64,000 nt of DNA from Pseudomonadota bacterium (GTDB lineage Bacteria; Pseudomonadota; Alphaproteobacteria; Rhizobiales; Rhizobiaceae). The DNA is taken from the NCBI GenBank assembly GCA_023404095.1, contig JAEYDD010000030.1, forward strand, positions 124,001 to 188,000, read 5' to 3'. How positions within the stretch are numbered: position 1 is the first letter of the stretch; each line of letters opens with the position of its first letter. The notes under the pieces are model-generated. The model saw only the letters and a list, made by a program, of their open reading frames with translations, made no database searches and had not been told where the DNA came from. The position numbers and the translations under genes were made by a program. Positions 1 to 8,397 of the stretch are shown here, piece by piece.

Positions 1-124
1 TCACCGTTCGCGCATATCGCGCATGCTTGGTTCCGGGGTCTCCACCGGCTGGTACCATAGCGTGTTCGCGTATGCCCTTTGTCCTCCGGATTTTCCGGAG
101 CGCTGGATCATGGGGAATACTGAC
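1..124 (+). promoter_or_regulatory. Possible structured leader of ornithine decarboxylase (speF-like RNA candidate)
   Basis: The 124 bases before the ornithine decarboxylase start hold no gene and several self-complementary stretches. The clearest is a 7-bp stem CTCCGGA/TCCGGAG with a TTT loop at 84-100, ending about 12 bases before the GGGGA ribosome binding site. A CCGG...CCGG pair lies near 35-50. It is known that alphaproteobacterial ornithine decarboxylase genes often carry the conserved speF leader RNA. The match here is by position and hairpin content, not by a covariance search, and the 5' part may be cut by the window edge. Confidence 0.4.
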
Positions 125-1258
125 ATGGCGACTGCACGCATCATCGACTTCCTGAACACCCGACGTCCCGACGGCCCGTGCCTCGTGGTCGACCTCGACG
201 TCGTGCGTGACAACTTCAAGGCGTTCCGCCACGCGATGCCCGACAGCGCCATCTACTACGCCGTCAAGGCCAATCCGGCGCCGGAAATCCTGCGCCTTCT
301 CGCCAGCATGGGCTCCAATTTCGATTGCGCGTCCGTCGCCGAAATCGAAATGGCGCTCGATGCCGGCGCGACGCCTGCCCGCATCTCGTTCGGCAACACG
401 ATCAAGAAGGAGCGCGACATTGCCCGCGCCCATGCGCTGGGGGTCTCCCTCTTCGCCGTCGATTGCCACGAGGAAGTCGAGAAGATTTCCCGTGCGGCTC
501 CCGGCGCGCGCGTCTTCTGCCGCGTTCTGACGGACGGCGAGGGGGCGGAATGGCCGCTGTCGCGCAAGTTCGGCTGCGTCCCGCAGATGGCCGTCGACGT
601 GCTCGTCTATGCCCACCAGTTGGGCCTGGTCTCCTACGGCGTCTCGTTCCATGTCGGTTCGCAGATGACGAAGCTGGACGCCTGGGATGCGGCACTCTCC
701 GATGCCAAGCGCGTGTTCGTGCAACTGGCCAAGCAGGGCATCGAGCTGAAGATGGTCAACATGGGCGGTGGCTTCCCGACGAAGTACCTGCGTGACGTGC
801 CGTCTGCGGAGGCTTACGGCCAGGCGATCTTCGGCGCGCTGAAGAAACACTTCGGCAACCACATCCCGGAGACGATCATCGAGCCGGGCCGCGGCATGGT
901 CGGCAATGCCGGCGTGATCAAGGCGGAAGTCGTGCTGGTTTCGAAGAAGTCGGACAACGACGCCCATCGCTGGGTGTTCCTCGACATCGGCAAGTTCGGC
1001 GGACTCGCCGAGACGATGGACGAGGCGATCCGCTACCCGATCCGCACCGCGCGCGACGGCGACGAGATGCAGCCCTGCGTGCTTGCCGGCCCGACCTGCG
1101 ATTCGGCCGACGTGCTCTACGAGAAGAACATGTACCCGCTGCCGATCACCCTTTCGATCGGCGACGAGGTGCTGATCGAGGGAACCGGTGCCTATACGAC
1201 GACCTACTCGGCCGTTGCCTTCAACGGTTTCGAGCCGCTGAAGGCCTACGTGATCTGA
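125..1258 (+). CDS. odc2: Type III PLP-dependent ornithine/lysine decarboxylase
   Basis: This 377-residue protein is an alanine-racemase-fold (group IV) decarboxylase that converts ornithine to putrescine, the entry to polyamine synthesis in the cytosol. The PLP lysine is K48 in the YYAVKANP motif. HVGSQ (H176) and the phosphate-binding EPGRG (from E253) are present. The catalytic cysteine C325 in GPTCDSAD, supplied across the dimer interface, is also kept. Length is normal for the rhizobial enzyme. The start at 125 has GGGGAA 8 bases upstream; an in-frame extension to 23 would run into the leader and is not needed. Lysine decarboxylation is a possible second activity that cannot be excluded by sequence. 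The GNAT gene follows after about 100 bases. Confidence 0.93.
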   Translation: MATARIIDFLNTRRPDGPCLVVDLDVVRDNFKAFRHAMPDSAIYYAVKANPAPEILRLLASMGSNFDCASVAEIEMALDAGATPARISFGNTIKKERDIARAHALGVSLFAVDCHEEVEKISRAAPGARVFCRVLTDGEGAEWPLSRKFGCVPQMAVDVLVYAHQLGLVSYGVSFHVGSQMTKLDAWDAALSDAKRVFVQLAKQGIELKMVNMGGGFPTKYLRDVPSAEAYGQAIFGALKKHFGNHIPETIIEPGRGMVGNAGVIKAEVVLVSKKSDNDAHRWVFLDIGKFGGLAETMDEAIRYPIRTARDGDEMQPCVLAGPTCDSADVLYEKNMYPLPITLSIGDEVLIEGTGAYTTTYSAVAFNGFEPLKAYVI

Positions 1259-1268
1259 ACCGATCGAG

Positions 1269-1305
1269 GCGACTCCCGCGGTGGGCGGGAGCGCTACTCA
1301 CTTTT
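1269..1305 (+). terminator. Probable terminator after ornithine decarboxylase
   Basis: A stem CTCCCGC/GCGGGAG with loop GGTGG (1273-1291), flanked by an outer GCG/CGC pair, lies 11 bases after the decarboxylase stop. A T5 run follows at 1301-1305, a little distant from the stem, so termination may be partial. Confidence 0.45.
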
Positions 1306-1354
1306 TGAGATCCGATGACCGCTGGTGGCGGCAATTGAAGTTCGGGAGGCCGGG

Positions 1355-1942
1355 ATGGCCACTGTTCTTGGTTCTGTTCGCGCGTTCTTCGCGCAGTCCG
1401 CATTCGCAATCGACCGCGAGAACGCCGGAGACGTTGTGGCGCGCGAGCGCCTGCTCGACCGCGCCATGGGCGAAGGGCGTTTCCGCAAGTCCTCAGAAAA
1501 GCTGCGCCGGGGCCGGCTTCCCGCCGAGGGGCTGGCGCTCGTCGCGCGTGACGGCGACGGCCATGTCATCGGCACGGTGCGGCTGTGGAACGTCGAAGCG
1601 GGCGTGGATGCTTCCGGCAATCCCGTGCCTGCGCTTCTCCTCGGGCCGCTCGCCGTCGATCCAGACCACGAGGGCAAGGGCCTCGGCGGGGCGCTGATGC
1701 GCGCTGCGATCACCGAGGCTGCAAGCCGCGGCCACGGCGCGGTGCTGCTTGTCGGGGACGCGCCCTATTACGAGCGCTTCGGCTTCTTTTCCGGCAAGAC
1801 CGCCCATCTCGTCATGCCCGGCCCGTTCGAGCGGCATCGCTTCCTGGCGCTGGAGCTGAAGGACGGCTGGCTGGAAGGGGCAGTGGGCATGCTCGTCGCC
1901 TCCGGCCGGCGTCTCGGCCACGAACTGCGCAAGGCAGCCTGA
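1355..1942 (+). CDS. GNAT family N-acetyltransferase
   Basis: This 195-residue protein has the GNAT acetyl-CoA site: a beta strand LLLGPLAVDP followed by the pyrophosphate loop around EGKGLGG (residues 101-116), then the YYERFGF segment typical of motif B. It would transfer an acetyl group from acetyl-CoA to an amine in the cytosol; the substrate is not evident. Because it follows ornithine decarboxylase, a polyamine or amino acid substrate is a reasonable guess only. The ATG at 1355 is chosen because GGGAGG lies 5 bases upstream. A GTG at 1325 would add ten residues without a good ribosome binding site. Confidence 0.85.
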   Translation: MATVLGSVRAFFAQSAFAIDRENAGDVVARERLLDRAMGEGRFRKSSEKLRRGRLPAEGLALVARDGDGHVIGTVRLWNVEAGVDASGNPVPALLLGPLAVDPDHEGKGLGGALMRAAITEAASRGHGAVLLVGDAPYYERFGFFSGKTAHLVMPGPFERHRFLALELKDGWLEGAVGMLVASGRRLGHELRKAA

Positions 1943-2025
1943 GACAGGTCGGCTCGCCCGGTGCCGTGACATAGTTGCAACGGCCGCGAGTGTGCGTGGA
2001 AATTCCGCGCGCACTCGCTAAACTA

Positions 2026-2039
2026 TTGATCTATCTCAA
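2026..2039. promoter_or_regulatory. FNR/FixK-type box upstream of ompW
   Basis: The sequence TTGATCTATCTCAA matches the TTGA-N6-TCAA anaerobox exactly. Its centre is 88 bases before the ompW start codon. If it acts as a class II site at -41.5, transcription would begin near 2074, and a GATAGT hexamer at 2061-2066 sits where the -10 element should be. OmpW is known to be FNR-controlled in enterobacteria. Confidence 0.5.
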
Positions 2040-2120
2040 CTCCTCCATACTCCGGCTGACGATAGTGGCGGCGCAGCAGCGGCGTATTCCGCTGCCGTTC
2101 ATCGATCAAGGAGAGAAGAG

Positions 2121-2813
2121 ATGCCCAATACCCTGACCCGTCCCCTGAGCCTTTTTGCAGCTGTGGCGCTCGCGGCGATCGGGCAGGCGGCGACGGCGGC
2201 CGACCTGACGCCGGCGCCGGCCGCAGAAGCGGTCGCGGCAGACGTCGAAGCGCTCGGCCCCTGGCAGATCCGCCTGCGCGCGCTCGGCGTGATCACCAAC
2301 AATTCCGGTCACGTCAATGGCATCAGTGGCTCGGATCTGTCCTACAGCGACACGATCGTCCCGGAACTCGACATCACCTACTACTTTACCAACAACATCG
2401 CGGCCGAACTGATCCTCGGCACGACCTATGCCAATATCGACGCGGCCGGCTCGATCGACGCGCTCGGCAAGGTCGGCAAGACCTGGCTACTGCCGCCGAC
2501 ATTGACGCTGCAATATCACTTTACCGACTTCGGCGCGTTCAAGCCCTATGTGGGCGCGGGCGTGAACTACACCCTGTTCTACAACCAGTCCGGCAAGGGC
2601 GCGTTCTCGGACCTCGACGTCAAGAACGAGTTCGGTGCGGCCCTCCAGGTCGGCTTCGACTACATGATCGACCAGCATTGGGGCGTGAACTTCGACGTCA
2701 AGAAGCTGTTCCTGGAGCCGGAATGGAAGGTCAAGCTGGACGGCGCGCCGCTGTCGGGCAAGGCGAAGCTCGATCCCTGGCTGATCGGTACCGGTATCAC
2801 CTATCGCTTCTAG
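2121..2813 (+). CDS. ompW: OmpW family outer membrane protein
   Basis: This 230-residue protein starts with a signal peptide (about residues 1-27, ending AATAA-D) and continues as alternating amphipathic strands. It ends in the aromatic residue of ITYRF, as expected for a BamA-inserted barrel. Features of OmpW are the early PWQIRLRALGV strand and YYFTNNIAAELILGTTY. OmpW proteins are 8-stranded barrels with a hydrophobic channel that pass small nonpolar molecules; the substrate here is unknown. GGAGAGAAG lies 3 to 5 bases before the ATG. A TTGA-N6-TCAA box upstream suggests induction at low oxygen. Confidence 0.9.
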   Translation: MPNTLTRPLSLFAAVALAAIGQAATAADLTPAPAAEAVAADVEALGPWQIRLRALGVITNNSGHVNGISGSDLSYSDTIVPELDITYYFTNNIAAELILGTTYANIDAAGSIDALGKVGKTWLLPPTLTLQYHFTDFGAFKPYVGAGVNYTLFYNQSGKGAFSDLDVKNEFGAALQVGFDYMIDQHWGVNFDVKKLFLEPEWKVKLDGAPLSGKAKLDPWLIGTGITYRF

Positions 2814-2962
2814 GCAAGTCCAGGGGAAGGCCGCGCCGTCTGCCCGCATCGGGGAGATCGCGGGCGGGCGGCCGTCAAAAAAGCGATCGCGTGCTTGTAA
2901 ATTGCGCGTGATCACCGGCTGCAGTTCGGGAAATTCGCCGGCGGGCGCACTACGTCGGGGAG

Positions 2963-4003
2963 ATGAAAAGAAGATCGCTCGTCGCCGCCCTGTCGTTTTC
3001 CGTCGTTGCCGCCCCGTTTGCAGGGGCGGTGGAGGCGCCGCCTCCGACACGTCCGGCTTTGCCGGAGATTGACGAGGCTGCGCTTTCGCGGGCGCTGGCC
3101 GAGGCAAGCGCGCTTGCTGCGCTGAAGACCGTCATCGTTTCGCGAAACGGCAGTATCGTCGTCGAACGCGGCTATCGCGGGCATACGACCCGCGAGAGCA
3201 CCAATATCAAGTCGGCGTCGAAATCGATCGTCTCCGCACTCGTCGGCATCGCGATCGACCGCGGGCTGCTGCAAGGCGTCGACCAGCCGATCGCGCCGCT
3301 CCTGCAATCGGACCTGCCTGCCAGTCCCGATCCGCGGCTTGCGCGGGTGACGGTTGGGCACCTCCTTTCCATGCAAGCGGGGCTGGAACGCATGTCGGGT
3401 CCCAACTACGGGCGCTGGGTCGCAAGCGGCAACTGGGTGAGGGCGGCGCTGGCTGCCCCATTTGTCGACGAGCCGGGCGGGGCGATGCTCTATTCGACGG
3501 CCTCGACGCATCTTCTGTCGGCGATCCTGACGAAGGTCGGCAAAAAGCCGACGCTGATGCTGGCCCGGGAGTGGTTCGCGCCGCTCGAGGATTTCCGCAT
3601 CGGAGCATGGGAGCGGGATCCGCAGGGCATCTATCTCGGCGGGAACCAGATGGCGATGAGCGCTCGCTCTCTGCTGGCATTCGGCGAGCTTTACCGCAAT
3701 GGCGGGCGCACGCCGCAGGGCCGGCAGCTCGTTCCGGAGGAATGGGTGCGCCAGTCATGGCAATCGCGGACCAATTCCCGGTTTTCCAACGACGGCTACG
3801 GCTACGGCTGGTTCGAGCGCGAGATCGGCGGGCGGACGGTGCATTTCGCCTGGGGCTATGGCGGACAGATGCTCTATATCGTGCCGGACCTCGGGCTGAC
3901 CGTGGTGATGACGTCGCAGGAGAATGCGCCATCGGCGCGCAGCGGCTACCGCGACGAGCTGCACGCACTTCTCGCCGACATCATCGGAACGGCGCAGGGG
4001 TAG
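2963..4003 (+). CDS. Serine hydrolase of the beta-lactamase class C / esterase type
   Basis: This 346-residue exported protein has a signal peptide (residues 1-25, cleavage near AVEA). The nucleophile motif SASK (S84 to K87) is followed by a YSTAS tyrosine motif and HFAWGYGGQ in the place of the KTG/HTG motif. These are the hallmarks of the serine beta-lactamase-like fold used by class C enzymes, D-aminopeptidases and EstB-type esterases. HFAWGYGGQ instead of KTG argues for a hydrolase or esterase rather than a true beta-lactamase. It probably acts in the periplasm. GGGGAG lies just before the ATG. It is monocistronic, with 149 bases upstream and 240 bases downstream that hold nothing recognised. 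Confidence 0.85.
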   Translation: MKRRSLVAALSFSVVAAPFAGAVEAPPPTRPALPEIDEAALSRALAEASALAALKTVIVSRNGSIVVERGYRGHTTRESTNIKSASKSIVSALVGIAIDRGLLQGVDQPIAPLLQSDLPASPDPRLARVTVGHLLSMQAGLERMSGPNYGRWVASGNWVRAALAAPFVDEPGGAMLYSTASTHLLSAILTKVGKKPTLMLAREWFAPLEDFRIGAWERDPQGIYLGGNQMAMSARSLLAFGELYRNGGRTPQGRQLVPEEWVRQSWQSRTNSRFSNDGYGYGWFEREIGGRTVHFAWGYGGQMLYIVPDLGLTVVMTSQENAPSARSGYRDELHALLADIIGTAQG

Positions 4004-4243
4004 CGTTTCGGCCGATGCCTTCAGGCTGGGCCGCCGTCCTTCCATAGCCCAGCTCGCATTTGACAGCAGGCGGCGTGCCGGAGTAGTGAAGGTGCCAAGG
4101 GTGAGAGCCCCTGCCGTCCGCAAGCGCAAGCTTTGGTGAAGTCTCTCGCGATCCTGAACGGTTTTCCAGCTTTCAAGGCATGCGAACCGGCGGCAATGCG
4201 GACCCCTCCGATCGAAAAAGCATGCGGAACCTGGAGCATCTCC

Positions 4244-4687
4244 ATGCGTCTATCGACGCCGCTTCCCTCCCTCGACGGCCTTAAGGGCCAGGCCAGGCGC
4301 CTGCGCGAGCGCTTTGCCGCCGAAGGGCAGGCCATTAGCCATTCCCGTGCGCTGGAACTGATCGCCGCGCAATACGGATACCGCGACTGGAATACGCTGC
4401 ACGCAGCACTCGGCAACCGGCCGCCATTCGATCCCTGGCAGCTCGGCTCGCGCGTTCGCGGCCACTACCTCGGCCAACCCTTCGATGCGAAGGTGCTGGG
4501 CGTGCAGGCCATGACCGGGCAGCCCGGAAAATTTCGCCTGACGCTGCATTTCGACGAGCCGGTGGACGTGGTGACGTTCGAAAGCTTTTCCGCCTTTCGC
4601 CGGCGCGTCAACTGCACGGTGGATGAAACGGGGCGGACGTCGGCGAAGACCTCCAACGGCAGGCCGCATCTCGAACTGGAATGGTAG
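4244..4687 (+). CDS. Small glyoxalase-related (Glyoxalase_8-like) protein
   Basis: This 147-residue cytosolic protein begins with a helical module SLDGLKGQARRLRERF, then ISHSRALELIAAQYGYRDWNTLHAAL. That pattern is shared by glyoxalase-superfamily-related proteins, and also by small modules fused to or next to VOC proteins. The C-terminal half, from about residue 67, is a beta-rich domain of the form GSRVRGHYLGQPFDAKVLGV. No catalytic residues can be named and the function is unknown. The start at 4244 has GGAG 7 bases upstream; an in-frame ATG-less extension to 4133 is not supported. It converges with the VOC gene on the other strand with 16 bases between the stops. Confidence 0.7.
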   Translation: MRLSTPLPSLDGLKGQARRLRERFAAEGQAISHSRALELIAAQYGYRDWNTLHAALGNRPPFDPWQLGSRVRGHYLGQPFDAKVLGVQAMTGQPGKFRLTLHFDEPVDVVTFESFSAFRRRVNCTVDETGRTSAKTSNGRPHLELEW

Positions 4688-4703
4688 CCGACCGGTCCAG
4701 ACC

Positions 4704-5099
4704 TTATCTCAGGTTCAGCTGCCAGGAGACGCCGAAGCGGTCGTTGACCCAAGCGAATTCACGGCTGAAGCCGTAGTTTCCGAGCGGCATCAGTTCCTCG
4801 CCGCCCTCCGAGAGGGCGGCGTAGATCTCGCGGATCTGCGCCTCGGATTCGCATTCGAGGAAGAGCGAGAACGCCGGCGTGAAGGAGAACGGGTGGTCGA
4901 CCGGGCTGTCTATGCACAGAAGGGACTGGTCGCCGATGTGGAAGCGGGCGGTGGCGACGCTGCCCTCGGCGCCGGATTCGTTCGGCCCGTAGCGAACGAT
5001 TTCGTCGATCTCGCAGTTGAGGAAGAGGGAGGCGTAGAAGGTCATCGCCTCCTCCGCTTTTCCCTGGAACATCAGGGAAGGCTTCACCGATGCCACCAT
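4704..5099 (-). CDS. VOC family protein, PhnB-like
   Basis: This 131-residue protein belongs to the PhnB/3-demethylubiquinone methyltransferase-like branch of the vicinal oxygen chelate superfamily. It has the typical beginning SLMFQGKAEEAMTFYASLF, the middle FSLFLECESEAQIREIYAALSEGG, and the end YGFSREFAWVNDRFGVSWQL. Members bind a metal or small ligand in a paired beta-alpha-beta-beta-beta fold; no substrate can be assigned and the name methyltransferase found in databases is misleading. It is complete for this family. It stands alone between a convergent small glyoxalase-related gene and the cysE gene upstream on the same strand, 51 bases away. Confidence 0.85.
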   Translation of the reverse strand: MVASVKPSLMFQGKAEEAMTFYASLFLNCEIDEIVRYGPNESGAEGSVATARFHIGDQSLLCIDSPVDHPFSFTPAFSLFLECESEAQIREIYAALSEGGEELMPLGNYGFSREFAWVNDRFGVSWQLNLR

Positions 5100-5150
5100 C
5101 GCGCGCTCCTTGCTCTTCTGCCGGCAGGACCTTCGCGCCGAGGGAGGGCC

Positions 5151-6008
5151 TCAGAGAACGTCCTGCGTCATCTCCTCCGCCGGAACTTCCTTCCGGTCAT
5201 GGATGCGGACGGTCCTTGCCGGAACGCCGGCAACCGTCGTGTGTGCCGCCACGTCGGCAAGCACCACGCTGCCGGCTGCGACCTTGCTGCACGTGCCCAC
5301 TTCGACGTTACCCAGGATTTCCGCGCCGGCGCCGATCATGACGCCACGCCGGATCTTGGGATGACGGTCTGACGTCTCGCGGCCCGTTCCACCGAGCGTC
5401 ACGCCCTGCAGCATGGAGACATCGTCCTCGACGATCGCAGTCTCGCCGATGACGATGCCGGAACCATGGTCCAGCATGACGCCGGAGCCGATGCGCGCGG
5501 CGGGATGAATGTCGACGTCGAAGGCGAGTGCTGCCTGGCTGGCGATTTGCCGTGCCGATACCTGCCTGCCGGCGTTCCAGAGGCGATGGGCAAGGCGGTG
5601 TGCCTGAAGAGCCTGGAAGCCCTTCAGGTTCAGCAGCACGTGCGCGGGGCCGGGGCATGCCGGATCGCGATCGACGACGGCGGCGATATCGGCCTCCGCT
5701 GCTGCCAGCGTTTGGCCGTCGACGACGTCTCCCAACAGCGCCTGCAGCATGTCCCGTTCGTCATCGCTTGCGGCAAGACGGGAAGAAAGGACGCGCACGA
5801 GTATGTCCGCGCCCGAGGCGGCGACGAGGACCGGTTGCAGGAGCGAACGCAGCATGGGTTCGCGGCTGGCCACGCCTTCGGCCTCGGCCCTGATGACCTG
5901 CCACACCGCACCTTCCGCTCTATCGGGAGACGGCCTTGCCTGTGACGACCGGACCTGCAAAGCCCGGTCCGCCGGTCGTTCTGCCGTGTTCGGCGCATTC
6001 CCGCCCAT
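5151..6008 (-). CDS. cysE: Serine O-acetyltransferase
   Basis: This 285-residue enzyme acetylates L-serine with acetyl-CoA, the first committed step of cysteine synthesis. The N-terminal helical domain (about residues 30-160) is followed by a left-handed beta helix of hexapeptide repeats. The catalytic residues align as D166 in VDIHPAARIG and H181 in LDHGSGIVIGETA. GVTLGGTG, the HPKI segment and the end VAGVPAR are all standard for CysE. The N-terminus is some 30 residues longer than the enterobacterial protein. The start at 6008 has AGGAACGAG just upstream; 19 further in-frame residues to 6065 are possible but would overlap the WD40 gene end region. It lies 69 bases after the WD40 gene on the same strand. 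Confidence 0.92.
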   Translation of the reverse strand: MGGNAPNTAERPADRALQVRSSQARPSPDRAEGAVWQVIRAEAEGVASREPMLRSLLQPVLVAASGADILVRVLSSRLAASDDERDMLQALLGDVVDGQTLAAAEADIAAVVDRDPACPGPAHVLLNLKGFQALQAHRLAHRLWNAGRQVSARQIASQAALAFDVDIHPAARIGSGVMLDHGSGIVIGETAIVEDDVSMLQGVTLGGTGRETSDRHPKIRRGVMIGAGAEILGNVEVGTCSKVAAGSVVLADVAAHTTVAGVPARTVRIHDRKEVPAEEMTQDVL

Positions 6009-6077
6009 GTCACTCGTTCCTGCGTTCGATATGTCGGGGAGGGGATGCGGCCGCGCCCCTCTCAAAGCGTTCGGATC

Positions 6078-7067
6078 TCAGCCGGAGATGTCAATCACGC
6101 CACAGTCTCCCGCCTCGCTGGCAAAGGCAAGCTGCTTGCCGTTTTTGCTCCAGGCGAGCGAGGAGACGGCGCCCTTGCCCGGCCGACGCAGCAGGACCTC
6201 GCGGCTGTCGGAGAAGCGGGCGGCCATGACCATGCCGTCGGAGTAGCCGATCGCGACGACCTCCTCCACCGGATGGCAGGCGACGGCGGTCACCATCACG
6301 TCGCCGCGGGTGCCGAGCTCCAGCGGAGCCTTGCCCATTGGGCCGTCCTTGGAGGCGAAAGGCCAGACAATCGCGGCGGGCGCGCCTGACGAGGCGAGCC
6401 ACTTGCCCTTGGCGGACCAGGACATCGACTTGACCTTGGCCGGATAGCCGGTCATCCGCATGTGGCGGGTGTCCGCACCCGGCTTGGTGTCGAGCTTCCA
6501 GCCGTGCAGGGCGTTCTCCTGCATGCTGGTGACGAGGAACCGGCCGTCGGGGGAGAAGGTGACGCCCGTATGGGCGCCCTTCCATTCAAGATCGACGGGC
6601 TGCCCGGCCGTTGCCACCCAATGCAGGGTCGCGCCATTGTAGCGGGCGACCGCGATGCGCAGGCCCTTGGGCGCGAAGGCGACGCCTTCGACCGTGCGCT
6701 GTTCGGCGAATTCCTTAAGCGTGCCGTCTGCGAGACGGACGCGCGTGGTGCGGCCCTCGGCAAAGGCCACGGCACCCTGGGGGCCTGCGGCAACGACCGA
6801 GATCCACTTGCGCGGCACTTCTGCCAGAAGGGTGGCGGTCCCGTCGGCGGCGACGCGGAAGACCTTGCCGTCCTCGCCGCCGGTGACGAGCGTGTCGCTC
6901 GCCTCGTCGCGCACGCAGGCGAGCAGGCCGTCATTAGCCTGACTCACCCTGTGGCCATGGTCGAGCCGGTGGATCTCGCCGATCGCTGTCGCAAAGAACG
7001 GCACATCGCCGAGGAAAGCGGTGGCGACGACATGGCCGTCAAGATCGAGGGGGGCGACGGTCGGCAT
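6078..7067 (-). CDS. WD40 repeat protein paired with CobW GTPase
   Basis: This 329-residue protein is a beta-propeller of WD40-like repeats; units such as VTFSPDGRFLVTSMQENALHGWKL and MSWSAKGKWLASSGAPAAIVWPF are clear. No signal peptide is present, so it is probably cytosolic, where propellers act as scaffolds for protein binding. It begins 58 bases after the stop of the CobW-type GTPase on the same strand. The two are therefore likely cotranscribed, and the propeller may be a partner or client of the metallochaperone. Its catalytic or binding role is not known from sequence. Confidence 0.78.
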   Translation of the reverse strand: MPTVAPLDLDGHVVATAFLGDVPFFATAIGEIHRLDHGHRVSQANDGLLACVRDEASDTLVTGGEDGKVFRVAADGTATLLAEVPRKWISVVAAGPQGAVAFAEGRTTRVRLADGTLKEFAEQRTVEGVAFAPKGLRIAVARYNGATLHWVATAGQPVDLEWKGAHTGVTFSPDGRFLVTSMQENALHGWKLDTKPGADTRHMRMTGYPAKVKSMSWSAKGKWLASSGAPAAIVWPFASKDGPMGKAPLELGTRGDVMVTAVACHPVEEVVAIGYSDGMVMAARFSDSREVLLRRPGKGAVSSLAWSKNGKQLAFASEAGDCGVIDISG

Positions 7068-7125
7068 CAGTTCTTGTCTCTCTTCGGCAAGAGGTCGTCG
7101 CGAAAGCTCTGCGCACTCTTCGGCG

Positions 7126-8229
7126 TCATGCCTGGGCTGCCTCGCAGGCCTTGAAGGTGCGTTCGATCTTCTCGCGGTCGAGGTCGCGGCCGATGAAGAC
7201 GAGGCGGCTTTCGCGCTTCTCGCCGTCCTTCCAGGCGCGCTGATGGTCGCCCTCGACGATCATGTGCACGCCTTGGACGACATAGCGCTCCTCGTCGCCG
7301 GCAAAGGCGATGATGCCCTTCAGGCGGAGAATGTTCGGACCGTCCGTCTGGGTGATCTTCTGGATCCAGGGGAAGAAGCGGTCCGGGTTCATCTCGCCGC
7401 CGCGCAGCGAGATCGACTGGACCGTCACATCGTGGATGGGCGAGGGGCCGTGGTCGTGATGGTGATGGTCGTGATCATGGTGGTGATCATGGTCGTGATG
7501 ATGGTGGCCGTGGTGATCGTGCGAATGATCATGGCCGCAATCGGGACCGCAGACGTGGTCGGGATGATCGTGATCGAGGAAGTGCGGATCGTTCTCCAGC
7601 GCGCGCTCGAGGTTGAACGCGCCCTGGTCCAGCACCTTGCTCAGGTCGATGTCCGACCGGCTGGTGCGGTAGATGCGCGCCGAGGGGTTAATGGCGCGCA
7701 CGGTCGCCTCGACGGTAGCGAGCTCTTCCGGGGTGACGAGATCGGTCTTGTTGACCAGCACGACGTCGGCAAACGCGATCTGGTCCTCGGCCTCGCGGCT
7801 GTCCTTCAGCCGAAGCGGCAGGTGTTTGGCGTCTACGAGGGCGACGACCGCGTCGAGTTCGGTCTTGGAGCGTACGTCGTCGTCCATGAAGAAGGTCTGG
7901 GCGACGGGAACGGGATCGGCAAGGCCGGTCGTCTCGACGATGATGGCATCGAAGCGGCCGGGGCGGCGCATCAGGCCCTCGACGACGCGAATCAGGTCGC
8001 CGCGGACGGTGCAGCAGATGCAGCCGTTGTTCATTTCGTAGATTTCTTCGTCCGACTCGACGATCAGGTCGTTGTCGATGCCGATCTCGCCGAACTCGTT
8101 GACGATGACCGCATATTTCTTGCCGTGGTTGTCGGTGAGGATGCGGTTCAGGAGCGTCGTCTTGCCGGCGCCGAGATAGCCGGTGAGCACGGTGACGGGG
8201 ATGGGCTTGGAGGAAGCAGTTTCGATCAT
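7126..8229 (-). CDS. CobW/COG0523 family GTPase, probable zinc metallochaperone
   Basis: This 367-residue protein has Walker A GYLGAGKTT (17-25), the family metal site GCICC (69-73), the switch segment VETTGLADP and the guanine motif NKTD (160-163). A histidine tract at about 220-260 holds some 22 histidines in 41 residues, followed by the CobW C-terminal domain. COG0523 proteins use GTP hydrolysis to deliver metals, mostly zinc or cobalt. The absence of cobalamin genes and the histidine tract favour zinc here. The start at 8229 has GAGG upstream; 31 more in-frame residues to 8322 lack a ribosome binding site. The 168-base upstream region holds a 7-bp inverted repeat (GGATGCC/GGCATCC, 8252-8268) but no convincing Zur box. 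Confidence 0.88.
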   Translation of the reverse strand: MIETASSKPIPVTVLTGYLGAGKTTLLNRILTDNHGKKYAVIVNEFGEIGIDNDLIVESDEEIYEMNNGCICCTVRGDLIRVVEGLMRRPGRFDAIIVETTGLADPVPVAQTFFMDDDVRSKTELDAVVALVDAKHLPLRLKDSREAEDQIAFADVVLVNKTDLVTPEELATVEATVRAINPSARIYRTSRSDIDLSKVLDQGAFNLERALENDPHFLDHDHPDHVCGPDCGHDHSHDHHGHHHHDHDHHHDHDHHHHDHGPSPIHDVTVQSISLRGGEMNPDRFFPWIQKITQTDGPNILRLKGIIAFAGDEERYVVQGVHMIVEGDHQRAWKDGEKRESRLVFIGRDLDREKIERTFKACEAAQA

Positions 8230-8397
8230 GGGAACCTCGGACGAATGGCGGGGATGCCTCGGGCATCCGGTTGGCGACTGATATAGGAGATCGCAACAGC
8301 CAGCGCAAATTCCGATTCGCAATTCGCTGCCGGCAGCTCCTCGGGGTGCGCTATCCGCGCACGGTTCGGATCGGCGCTCAGGCTCGCACGGCCTCGA

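Noticed and set aside
2820..2890. Terminator after ompW
   Set aside because: A GC-rich inverted repeat exists, but it is followed by an A run rather than a T run on the plus strand, so it does not fit an intrinsic terminator.
8230..8397. Zur box upstream of the CobW gene
   Set aside because: Only a GC-rich 7-bp inverted repeat (GGATGCC/GGCATCC) is present; it lacks the AT-rich alphaproteobacterial Zur pattern.
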